A stretch of 64,000 bases of DNA from Staphylotrichum longicolle (taxonomy: Eukaryota > Ascomycota > Sordariomycetes > Sordariales > Chaetomiaceae), in contig JAHCVI010000001.1 of the NCBI GenBank assembly GCA_019096155.1, forward strand, positions 7,192,001 to 7,256,000. The letters are read 5' to 3'. The notes beneath the pieces were generated by a model. That model made no database searches. It was not told the DNA's origin and saw only the letters and a program-made list of their open reading frames with translations. Positions 44,071-54,684 of this stretch are shown one piece after another. How positions within the stretch are numbered: the stretch's first letter is position 1; every line of letters begins with the position of its first letter. The position numbers and the translations under genes are program-made.

Positions 44071-45307
44071 ATGACCACCACCATCCCTCAAATCCACCAC
44101 GCCATCGCCGTCACCCACCCCCGGTCCCCCCTCGCCCTCATCACCCGCCCCACCACGCCCCCTCCCCCGCCGAAGCCCTCGTCCGCGTCACCTGGACCTC
44201 CTCCGCCCCGATCGACCTGCACCGTGCCGACGGCGGCCTCGGCGTCCCCTCGTCTCCCGGCACAGAAGCACCCTTCATCCTCGGCTGCACCTTTGGCGGC
44301 ACCGTCGTCGCCCTCGGCTCGGACCGTCTGTCCGGTTCCGACTCCGCGTCGTCCCACCTGCGCGTGGGCGACGAGGTGTTCGGCTTCGTCCAGGACGGGG
44401 ACGCCAGGCAGGCCGGGTTCCAGGAGTACGTGACGGTGCCCGCGTGGCGGGTGAGCAAGCTGCCCGCGGGGTGGGGGATGCGCGAGGCGGTGACGGTGCC
44501 GTGCAACTTGGTCACGGCGTTCCACACCCTGACGGCGGACCTGGGGCTGGCGCTGCCGTGGCCGCGGCCCGAGGGGTGGGCGCCGCCGGACGGGGCGGGG
44601 GACAAGGTGGTGCTGGTCTGGGGCGCCGCGAGCGGGGTCGGGATGTACGTCCTGCAGGTGCTGCGGTATTGGGGGTATGGGAATGTGGTGGCTGTGGCGA
44701 GCGCGAAGCATCATGACATGCTGAAGGGGTTGGGGGCGAGGGTGTGTTTTGACTACCGCAGGGAGGGGGTTGTGGAGGAGGTGTTGGCGTACGTGGAGGG
44801 TGTGGAGGGGGCGGGCGGACCGAGGGTGCCGTTTATCGTGGACTGCATTGGGTCGGTTGAGGGCACGCTGCGGCCGTTGACCAAGATTGCGGAGGCGGGG
44901 AGCAAGGTGGCGGTCATGATGCCTGTGATCAGGATCCATGCGGGCAAGGACCAGGCCTCGGAGCTTGAGTCGGACATCAGCAAGGTGCTTCCTGAAGACT
45001 GGAAGAAGGGAGTGGAGGTGAAGGCTACAAGGACCTTTTTCTACATGAAGGTAAGTTAGACTCGGCGAGTTGATGGCATTTGCAGACAGTGAAGCTAACT
45101 GCTTGACAGAATGAGTTTTTCAAGAACCATCTTCAGCCAGAAATTGTGCCTGCCCTGATGGAGCAAGGCGTGATCCAGCCAAACAAGCAGAGGGTGGTCG
45201 AGGGCAAGACCATGCTTGAGCGAGCGCAGACCGCTCTCGACCTGCTCAGAGACCAGGCCGTGTCGGGAGAGAAGCTTGTGTGGAGGGTGGCGGAGGATGA
45301 CGCCTGA
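44071..45307 (+). CDS. Medium-chain (MDR/zinc-type-like) dehydrogenase or enoyl reductase, frameshift near N-terminus
   Basis: The natural start reads MTTTIPQIHHAIAVTHPRSP and LALITRPTTPPPPP, after which the conserved part AEALVRVTWTSSAPIDLHRA continues one frame over. The switch falls in a C-rich run near 44160-44170 with no room for an intron, so a base is missing there in the gene or in the assembly. The MDR fold follows: GroES-like domain with FILGCTFGGTVVALG and GDEVFGFV, then the Rossmann domain VVLVWGAASGVGMYVLQVL and VVAVASAKHHDMLKGLGA. Exon 1 ends at 45050 and exon 2 is 45110-45307 (ending KLVWRVAEDDA). The usual zinc-ligand pattern is not obvious, so this is closer to the trans-enoyl reductase/quinone reductase-like MDRs. 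NAD(P)H use is expected; substrate unknown. Confidence 0.78.
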
Positions 45308-45958
45308 TTCTTTTACACAAGAACCCAAAGTGCGGACATCTTCAACGTGGATAAAAACAATACTATTTGACTTGTCACTGTTTCAGGGGTTGTTGTGAGT
45401 TTTGTAGATCTCGAACTGTTTTGTGCTTCCAAGCATAAACTCTCCGGTATCACTCTGTACTGGGTAAGCTAAATCCCACTGAATAGCACACCAGCCCTGT
45501 CTACAATCCATCTTGCCACTGTATGCTTGAGACTGAAACCCGGGTTGGCGGCCCAGCTGATGTTACGTCCGGAAGGAGATCAGCCGAATCGCCAGTGTGA
45601 TTGGTGGCCGCTTCGGCCTTTCTGAAACGCGCCATTCCAATGTTTGCCGTTCGAATCGCATCCGGAAGTCTGATAATTGCCAGCGGGTTAATGCCCGGTG
45701 TGTGCCGCCTTGGTCCTTTTCCCAAGGCGAAAGAGCCCCCCAATAACTCGGTGAGGTCGCCGGATTTGGACCACACGAACACCGCATCCAAGCGAATCCC
45801 TCAACCGCGGTTGACCGAAAGGGGAAGTGAGAGTACATTCCCCGCATGGCTAAGGACAGGATGTAGCAATGTATATAGCAAACCCCCGAGCTGTTTTCGG
45901 GATGGTTTGTTGTTCACTTCGACGCTCCTGGACGTGTGATCCCACGGCTGTAAAAACA
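45308..45958. other. Intergenic region upstream of galactanase
   Basis: 3' UTR of the MDR gene and promoter of the GH53 gene, including the TATA-like box and a CreA-type hexamer. Confidence 0.45.
45840..45877 (+). promoter_or_regulatory. Putative CreA site and TATA-like box of galactanase gene
   Basis: CCCCGC at 45840-45845 fits the CreA/Cre1 consensus SYGGRG on the opposite strand. TATATA at 45872-45877 lies 82 nt before the ATG at 45959. Carbon-catabolite repression of a pectin-side-chain enzyme would be expected, but the hexamer is short and may be chance. Confidence 0.3.
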
Positions 45959-47061
45959 ATGCTCGGACGCTTAGCACTTCTTCTGCTGGGCGTTTCCGCC
46001 GCCAAAGCCGGCCTCACTTACAAAGGTGTGGATTGGTCCTCGGTACCCGTGGAAGAACGTGCTGGTGTCTCGTACAAGAATGTCAATGGCAACAACCAAC
46101 CGCTGGAGAGGACTCTTGTCGAGAATGGGATCAACACAGTCCGGCAGCGCGTATGGGTAGGCCCCAGGGACGGCAACTACAACCTCGACTATAACATCGC
46201 CCTCGCGAAGAGAGCAAAGGCCGTCGGGCTTGGAGTGTACATCGACTTCCACTACAGCGACACCTGGGCAGACCCTGCTCACCAAACAATCCCGTCTGGG
46301 TGGCCCACTGACATTGACAACCTCTCCTGGAAGCTGTACAACTACACCTTGGACGCCTCGAACCGGTTTCAGGACGCGGGCGTTCAGCCCAAGATCATCT
46401 CCATTGGAAATGAGATCACGCCTGGGTTGCTGTGGCCCACGGGCAAGACCAACAACTGGGGCAACATTGCGCGGTTGCTGAACTCGGCCGCATGGGGCAT
46501 CAAGGACTCGAGGCTCAACCCAAAGCCCAAGATTATGATCCATCTTGACAATGGGTGGTAAGAGCCCTTGGGTGTTCTTCCTATAAAGGTGGTGAACTAA
46601 AAGCAGACAGGAACTGGGCAACGCAGAACAACTGGTACACCAACGTCCTCAAGCAGGGCACCTTTGCGCTGGCCGACTTCGACATGATGGGCGTCTCGTT
46701 CTACCCCTTCTACTCGGCTTCGGCGAGCCTGGACGCCCTCAAGTCGAGCCTGAACAACATGGCCAAGGCGTGGGGCAAGGAGCTCGCCGTCGTCGAGACC
46801 AACTGGCCGACGTCGTGTCCGAATCCAAAGTACAATTTCCCCTCTGACGTCAAGGGCATCCCCTTCTCGGCTGCCGGACAGGCGACCTATGTGACAAACG
46901 TGGCCAACGTGGTGGCCTCGGTGAGCCGCGGCGTCGGGCTGTTCTACTGGGAGCCGGCCTGGATCCACAATGCGAACCTGGGTTCGTCGTGCGCCGACAA
47001 CACCATGTTCTCGCAGTCTGGACAGGCATTGTCGAGCCTGTCGGTCTTCCAGCGGATTTAG
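45959..47061 (+). CDS. Secreted GH53 endo-beta-1,4-galactanase
   Basis: Exons 45959-46557 and 46611-47061 (53-nt intron); 349 residues. A signal peptide (MLGRLALLLLGVSAAKA) precedes the mature GLTYKGVDWSSVPVEERAGV. The GH53 TIM barrel shows GVYIDFHYSDTWADP, the acid/base glutamate in IISIGNEITPGLLWP, and the nucleophile glutamate in LAVVETNWP. The family hydrolyses beta-1,4-galactan side chains of pectin (arabinogalactan I) outside the cell. The sequence is very close to what I remember of the Myceliophthora and Humicola enzymes, including the C-terminal SSLSVFQRI, which supports the Chaetomiaceae placement. Length is normal for a single-domain GH53 with no carbohydrate-binding module. Confidence 0.96.
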
Positions 47062-47576
47062 GGTCATGTACTTTACAGTTAAACAGGGACGATGCGAAGG
47101 GTAGAGCAGCGTTGAGGAAGGAAGAAATTGGAGATGGTTGTTTTGGGAATGAAACCGATGCTGTTTCGCACTGCAGCCACTTTTGTGTCCATTGAGTCTG
47201 TGCCGTGGTAGACTGTTAGGTTTGTGATTCTCAAGATCGAACCTACAAGGAGTGCGTTTGTTGACTGAGAGACGGGGAGTTTGTTGACTTTGGATGATGG
47301 AAAGAGAACAAACCCAAGGGCTTATCTAATCTCGGAGCCACACACTTGAGCCACACCGGGCAGCCCACACCACCCAATCACAACCCACCGGCCGCGCGAG
47401 GGCACAGAACCCTACGAATTTTTGTGAGTGGAGCCCCAAGCCGGCAGCGACCCAACCACGCAGCTGCGAAACCCGCCCGCAGTCAAATCCACCCCATCAT
47501 CGCGACAACCAGAATTTCGCTCTTCGATACCAGCACTATCGAACAGCGGAATCCGTGATCACCAACAACCGCAAAC
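47062..47576. other. Intergenic region
   Basis: 3' UTR of the galactanase gene and promoter/5' UTR of the uS19 gene. Nothing else seen. Confidence 0.4.
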
Positions 47577-48395
<819 letters not shown>

Positions 48396-48879
48396 GGGCT
48401 CTGGGATATGGGTGGTTCTTGCATTCAGTCAATCATGGATTCGGCGAAATGGGACACGGTTCTGCTCATGAGCGTTGTATGATGCGCAATGCCGACGCTA
48501 TCTTGATGGGATCACGAGATAGTACAAAAGAGCAATTCGAGTGCTGCATTCGGGGGTCGATGACACAACCGAGACCCCGTTTCGGGGGGTGAACCGTGCG
48601 AGGGAAGAAAGTTGATACCATTTTTTGTGTCGTCGGATGGACCTCTTGTGCTCAGTAGCCTCTCCATAACATTGACGCCTTTACGCGTGGTGATCTCACG
48701 CCGGCAGCGAAAGTAACCTTCATGTTCCCCCCCAGACTCCCGGCTCAAACAAGTCCAGTTTATAAGTATCATCGTCAAAGCCAAACCCAAACGCCACATC
48801 TCGCCCGATCTTGATCAAGACCCACCATTACCCGTTTTAACACACACAGTCTCTCACGCGGTGTATGTCTCCCGTGAGC
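48396..48879. other. Convergent intergenic region
   Basis: Between the stop codons of the uS19 and SET-domain genes. No supported gene. Confidence 0.4.
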
Positions 48880-50171
48880 TCACAGCACGGCACACACGCT
48901 CCCCAGCCCGCCGAGCAGCCGGTCCCGGCATACGGCGCACTCGCACGCGAACCCCTTGTCGCGCTTGCCGTAGTCCCACGTCAGCTGCTCCCCCGCGCGG
49001 ATGGCGCGCCGCGCCTGCACGCAAATGTGCCGCGGGCGGACGAAGTGGGCGAGGCCCGAGGGGCCGATGCGCCAGGTGCAGTTGGGGCCGTCTGTCGCTG
49101 GTGCTGTCGCTGCTGTTTTTGGGTCTGCTGTTTTTGGGTCTGCTGTTTTTGGGGCTGCCTCTGTCGCTGTGCCTGTCCCTGTCGCTGCCGTTGCTGCTGT
49201 GGCTGTTGCTGTGGAGGAGGAGGAGGGGGATGTGGTGGAAGCGGTGGTGGTGGAGTTGGAAGAGGAAGAAGTTGTGGGAGTAAGGCCGGTTGGGAGGGTA
49301 AAGAGGAAGGGGAGGGGCGGGGCCGGGGTGCAGCAGTGGTTGATGAGCGAGGCGAGGAGGTAGACGCAGGCTTCGCGCGTCGCCGTGGTGGTTGCTGTTG
49401 TTGCTGCGGTGGTGGTTGAGGCGGCGGGGGCACAAGAAGAGGAGGAGGAGGAGGAGGAGGCGGGGACGCCGAGATTGGGTTGGACCTGGAAGGCGTAGTG
49501 CTTAAAGAACTCGAGGCATGCCGCGCGGGCGGCGGGCTCGGCCGGCGGGATGGGCGCGGGCTTGAGAGGCGCGGTGTAGGCGTTGTACTGCTCGCGCGTG
49601 ACGGAGCAGCCCACGAACTGACCTTGGCCGGGGACGAGGTTCTGGCCCATCTCGGCTGGGGAGGAGAAGACGGGTGCTACTTGGTCGTACGGGGCCGGAG
49701 GGATGCCGAACTGGGCGGCGAGAGCTGGGAAGGCGAGGGTGGTGACGGTGTGGTGCGTGGTGAGGGCGGACCGGTAGGCGGATACCTGGCCCTGCATGAG
49801 TGTCTTGTCCGCGGCGAAGACCTCGTTGAAGCGCGCCGTCATCAGGGGCGCCTCGTGGAAGATGAACTCATCCTTTGCGATGTCGCGTGCCGCAAAGAGG
49901 CCGTAGCCCACCGCGGGACTGACAAAACCAATGCAGACAGCCGGGCGGTCGAGGGGCGCCCTGCACAGAAACTTGGCTGGGGCCTGTGGTTGAGGTGTGT
50001 TAGTGAAATGGACGTATGTGGGGTTGGGGAGTTGGAGAGGCGAAGCTGGGATAATACCACGTCTCGGGAAACGGAGGCGCCCACTGCTCATAAACAATGC
50101 CATTTTGCATCAAATCGACATACCTTTGCTTGTTTGGAGGCATCAAAGACTTCATCCGCAATCGACCCCAT
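48880..50171 (-). CDS. SET-domain protein (SMYD-like), exon phase conflict near N-terminus
   Basis: Exon 1 (50171-50124) gives MGSIADEVFDASKQAK; a 40-nt intron leads to WAPPFPETW (from 50083); a 71-nt intron ending at 49984 leads to APAKFLCRAPLDRPAVCIG. This reading matches the N-terminus of related fungal proteins, but the last junction is off by one base, so either a base is missing or the true splice differs. The large exon carries a SET domain split by low complexity: GYGLFAARDIAKDEFIFHEA, ASLINHCC (the NHC motif) and AGEQLTWDYG, with a post-SET KGFACECAVC that can bind zinc. The Ser/Thr-rich insert before NWRIGPS-type sequence includes three KTADP-like repeats. Such proteins are predicted lysine methyltransferases; the substrate is unknown. 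Confidence 0.68.
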
Positions 50172-50501
50172 GTTGGTGTCAGGTGTAGTCTTGAATATTG
50201 GGCGGCGGTTGAATGGCGGGAGGTGCATCGGGCTCTGATTCACCGAAAGGGCGGGATGTGCTGTCACCAGGAGCCTCAGAGATGCGGTCTGTTTCGTCGG
50301 GTAGCAACACAAGCAGCAAAAAATGGAACACAAGACTGCAGACGAAAGTGGTTTCAGAAAAGGTTGTTTCGTTTGGTTTTGGATGGTTGTCTCGGCGTCT
50401 AAGGTAAAGGAAAGAGTCCGTATGTACAGGTAAGGCACATGCGCGTGCCACAACGTGGGGTATTATCGGCACAACAACGCCCACCCAGCCGCAGTGTCTC
50501 G

Positions 50502-51427
50502 CTACTGGGAAGCCGCAGCCAGTTTCTTCGCCTTGCGCGCCTCGTCCTCGAGATGCTGCTGCTTGTAGTGGGCCACGACCTTGTCAATGTTGGCGTAGTG
50601 GCCCGCGGGGACGTTGAAGGGAGAGCCGTGTGTGAAGACCCTGTCACGTGGTCAGTAGTTGTCGCACCAATTGGGGGCATGTTGCGTCGGGAAGTGCATC
50701 AAGCCCGTCTCGGGGAATGCGCATTTTGCATCTGCCCGTTGAGGTCATGCCAAACATGAGGGGCGGTTGAGTGAAGGGTGCCAGATCGACAGTGCTTCGT
50801 GGGTCGGATCCGTCGGTCAAGCAGAGACCAGATGCCCTCCGCAAAACAGCCCGGCCCGACCCCAAAAGCACCAATTCACCCCGGTTCCAGCGTGCACACC
50901 CGCACCCAGGCAACATCTGCCCTCTCACACTTTCTGGACCAAACAAGGAGAAAAAGCAATCACATACTCGGGGTAGGTCAACTCAAAGCTCTTGCTCCGC
51001 TCGGCGCCGTAGAGAAGATGCCTGTCGTGAGCGGCCTGCTCGAGGCCGCCGTCATGAGGTGTTCTTCGTCTCCCACTCGGTGCCGTAGTTCGCCAGCTTC
51101 TCAACCACCTGTGCATCGTCGACTGTTCGCCGTTCTGGCCCGGGCGCGAGATCGAGTAGACGAGGAGGGAGCCACCGACGACGCCTAGAGTGACGAAGAA
51201 CCCATTCTATCCCAGCTTGTTAGCCCCTAGCTCTGTCCTTCCACCAAAAGTGCCAATGGCAGCTCTGGAACGCGTGGGCAACATACTCCGAGAGACTCCT
51301 CGACAGTGTGGGGGGCTTCGTGGTGGCCGTGGCTCGAGCCGTAGGACCTGATGTTCCGGACGACTGGCGACCGGGCTGTCCGGGCTTGCCGGGCGAGCTG
51401 CGCTGCTCCCTGTCTGAATGCCGACAT
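50502..51427 (-). CDS. NADH:ubiquinone oxidoreductase 17.8 kDa subunit (NUXM)
   Basis: Exons 51427-51287, 51206-50968 and 50640-50502; 172 residues, in frame throughout. It begins MSAFRQGAAQLARQARTARS, a mitochondrial presequence, then GSSHGHHEAPHTVEESLG, a membrane segment (GFFVTLGVVGGSLLVYSISR), EQAAHDRHLLYGAERSKSFE, and FTHGSPFNVPAGHYANIDKV to the C-terminus KAKKLAAASQ. This is the fungal-type accessory subunit of respiratory complex I. Between about 51075 and 51145 the translated frame reads unlike the family, while the neighbouring frame reads VVEKLANYGTEWETKNT, which fits; the pattern implies two compensating single-base shifts. Intron 2 (50641-50967, 327 nt) is long for this genome. 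Confidence 0.85.
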
Positions 51428-52110
51428 GGCTGCTGTCGTCGCTGGCGCGATCGCCGCTGAAGGGTGGAGGGGAGAGGGGAGCGATGACGATTTGAAGGTC
51501 GAAAAGTCACTCCGTTGTCGGTGACACGTGCGGATTCCCACCGTCGGGCGGTCGGAAATCGGCAGCAGGCGAGTATTGGCCCAATTGGATCGATTGGGGG
51601 TCGTCGGTTTCCAGAGACGGAGCTGCTGGCGAGGGTTGCTGGTGAGCGACTAATTGCCAATTGAAGCTCGTCCATCATGCTCGCCGCAGCTTGGCACAAC
51701 GAAGGGGCCTCCACGTGATCTCAAGCTCCAGGTTGCGCTTACGGCGTTTGGAGCCAGCCGCGTCGCAGCGCTTACTGCCCAATCAACAACTGCCCCGTAA
51801 AGTGCAAGTTGCCCATTGCCATTGGCGGCTTTGTTAGTGACTTCAACATCAAGGGAGGCAAAGTCGACTTCAGCATCAAATCTGTCCTTTCCTTGACGTT
51901 CTATTCCTGAGTCATTGCGGAGACCTTTGGGCAATCCTGGGACAAGAGGCCATGTGTTTCGTTGAGAGTCACAAGCGAATTCAAGTTATTTAAGTCGCAT
52001 CCGCAGCAAAACTCACAACCTTTTTACCTAGTTCACGGCGTCGTCCACTCACACGCTCTCATTCATCCTCACTTACACCCTCGCTTACACCAACCACCAC
52101 AACATACAAC
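51428..52110. other. Divergent intergenic region
   Basis: Shared upstream region of the NUXM (minus) and SIL1 (plus) genes. No ORF with resemblance. Confidence 0.4.
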
Positions 52111-53477
52111 ATGGCCAAGTTCCGGCTAAAAATGCTGCCACTCAACCTCCTGGCCCTTATCGGTCTCATGGCCTGGGGCGCATCGGCATCCGCCGGCGAG
52201 TCTGCGCCCTCGCCCTCACCCTCACCCTCACCCTCGGCCGACGTCGAACTCATCTGCCACACCGACAACCCGGCCGAGTGCTACCCCAAAATCTTCCAGC
52301 CAACCGATGAGTTTCAGATTGTCCGCCCAGACCAGGACCTCCCACTGGGCCTCCACGTCCGTCTGAACGTCCAGACAGGCGAGAAAGAAGCCAAGATCAA
52401 CGTCCCCGACGAGCAGGACCCGGCCCTCGCCGGCCTCCCCGTCGACTCATCCATCGTCATCGTCGAGCCAGACCAACCAGCGGAGCCCGCCCAACAGCCC
52501 GCCATCCCGCGCAACGCCCCGGCCTACGACGCCGCGGGCAAGATCAAGACCCCCAAACCCGCACCGCGGACCCCGGCGAGGCAGCGCCTTCTACAAGTCC
52601 CTGACCATCCTTAAAAAGGGCGACTGGATGGCGCCCTGGAGATGCTCGAGGACATCTCGCACGACATCTACTACGGCCTCAAGATCGCCGAGGACTACGA
52701 CACCGTCCGCGAGCTCTTCTGCCTGTCCACCACCGCACCTCAGCAGTCCAACCGCAACCGCGCCCCCTCGCCCTCACCCTCTCCTCCACCCTCCAGAACA
52801 ACCCCAAAGCCCTCGCCTCTCTCGAAGCCCACTGGCCCGCCCTCGGCCCCCACCTCTGCCCTTCCACTTCGACCCCCTCCAAACCACCATCTTCACCCTC
52901 CCCAACCCCACCTCCTCCGACGCAAAACCGCGGACCCGGACCCGGACCGGCCCTCACCAAAGCCCGCACCGCCCTTCTCTCCAACCTCCTCCGCTCCCCG
53001 ACCTTCCGCGCGCCCTTCTTGTCTTCAGGCGGACCCTCCGCCCTCCTCCGCCTCCTCGTCTCGGAGCAGACCTCCGCACCCGCCGCCTGGGACGCCGCCC
53101 AGCGCACCGCCGCGTTTCTCCTGCTGGACAACTTCCTCGACGCCGACATGGGCGCCGCGCTCGGGGAGTGGCCTCCCGCTGCCGCTGTTCTCCCCAAGAA
53201 GAAGGGGCAAGGGCAAGGGCAAGGGCAAGGGCAGGTGGAGATGACGGACGAGGAGTGCGCTGCGCTTTTCGGTGGCGGCAGACGGCAGGGGGGAAGAAGG
53301 GAGGGGGAGGGGAGGGGAGGAGGCGTGTCTGTCGTGGGTCGTGGGCCGGTTGAAGGAGCGGGCGGGCAAGGAAGGGGAAGGGCACTGGAGTGGCGCGTTG
53401 TGGAGAAATTGAAGGGGGTGGTGGGTGAGGGGAAGGGAGGAGAGAAAGGTTGGTGGAGGGGGAAGGTCGAGTTGTAG
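52111..53477 (+). CDS. SIL1: SIL1 nucleotide exchange factor for BiP, broken by frameshifts
   Basis: The N-terminus has a signal peptide (MAKFRLKMLPLNLLALIGLM...ASA), a PSPSPSPSPS tract and DVELICHTDNPAECYPKIFQ, the start of the Sil1/Fes1-type region. The rest is spread over frames: AFYKSLTILKKGD (from about 52588), then ALEMLEDISHDIYYGLKIAE (from 52637), then LQNNPKALASLEAHWPALG (from about 52790) and RLLVSEQTSAPAAWDAAQR to the stop. No intron separates the first three, so at least three single-base shifts are needed. A GQGQGQGQ repeat precedes the C-terminus, which ends KVEL, a KDEL/HDEL-like ER retrieval signal. The product would release ADP from BiP/Kar2 in the ER lumen. The gene is either a recent pseudogene or carries assembly indels. 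Confidence 0.72.
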
Positions 53478-54684
53478 ATGCTGTAGATGCTGTAATGAAG
53501 TAGATGTGGTGTTTTCTGTGTGGTTTTAGTGATGGGAGGAGGTCGAGGAGGAGTTGCTGTTATACCCTGGGATTGGAATAGACTAAAACGCCGTGTCTAC
53601 GGCCTGTACATTCATACATACATACATATCTACGGATGAAGAATGAATTGTCTTGTTTCATTGCTAGCTAGGTCGGGAGGCAACGCTAGATACTCGCGAC
53701 AGGCATTTTCACCTGCGTCTTTCAGTACCGTATGGTCGACTCGGTGCCGCGGGGCAACGACCGACTTGCAACCCACGAGTTATTGGGCCTGGCCAACTCG
53801 GGACTGGCAACTTGAGTAGTCTCGAGAAAGGCGTGATCACGTCAACCAAACTTTTCGAAATGCAATAAACAGCAAGGCACTCCCCGCCCACGACTTGTGT
53901 GACGGTCCACTTCGACGTCGCAGAGAAATGGACTGCGTAGCCGGCAAAACACTCGCACTCCCTCCTCGGTAGAAGCCGCCAGCACCTGCCACAGCGACCT
54001 TCCCCCTATTAGTCACACTTGTCTGACAACAACACTGGCTCAAAGCACACCCCGATACTCATCCAGAGCGACAACAACGACGACGACGACAACAACAACA
54101 ACAACAACAACACCCCCAAAAATGAACCATGATGATGCATGCATGCGATTTGCAACCTAGACAACGCCGCCAAAATGTCCCGCCGAATCTACCCTCTGCA
54201 TAGCACAACTCGCCATCAAAAGGTATCGTCCAGCAACAAAAAAACAGAGCGAGGCTCCATCCGGACCACAACTCCGCAGCCCTTGAACCCCCGCCCTAAG
54301 CCATCCCACGATGCACCGCCAAATAGCACAAACAATGAACGCCGCCGCTGCCTCGATTCAAGACGATAAGGCAGTGAGTAGCCCAACACCTCGCAACCCT
54401 CAAAGAGAACCCAGACGCGCGAGCCGCCGTCGACACTGTCGAGACAGCCCTGCAATCACGAAACGAAAACATACCCGACTCCAATACGGAAAACGCAACG
54501 CAACTTGTGACGACCAAATCGATCGCCCATCTCCCAGCTGGGGAGACACAACCACCCAAAAGAAGCACAACAAACTTCCTTACCGACGGGACTTCTGCGT
54601 TGCGTACCGAGGCCGGAACTTCCGTCGGTTGGGCTGAGCGGCGCGGTACCGTGCGGCGCCCTTACCAGGCCGGGCCCTCGATCG
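53478..54684. other. Convergent intergenic region with microsatellite
   Basis: About 1.2 kb between SIL1 and the NUFIP1-type gene. Contains the trinucleotide repeat at 54071-54114. Open frames here have no resemblance to known proteins. Confidence 0.4.
54071..54114 (+). repeat. (ACG/ACA)n trinucleotide microsatellite
   Basis: Runs of CGA followed by CAA triplets, about 14 in total. Non-coding in this annotation. Confidence 0.8.

Noticed and set aside
45959..47061. Cluster of pectin-degrading genes
   Set aside because: Only one carbohydrate-active enzyme is present; its neighbours are an oxidoreductase and a ribosomal protein gene.
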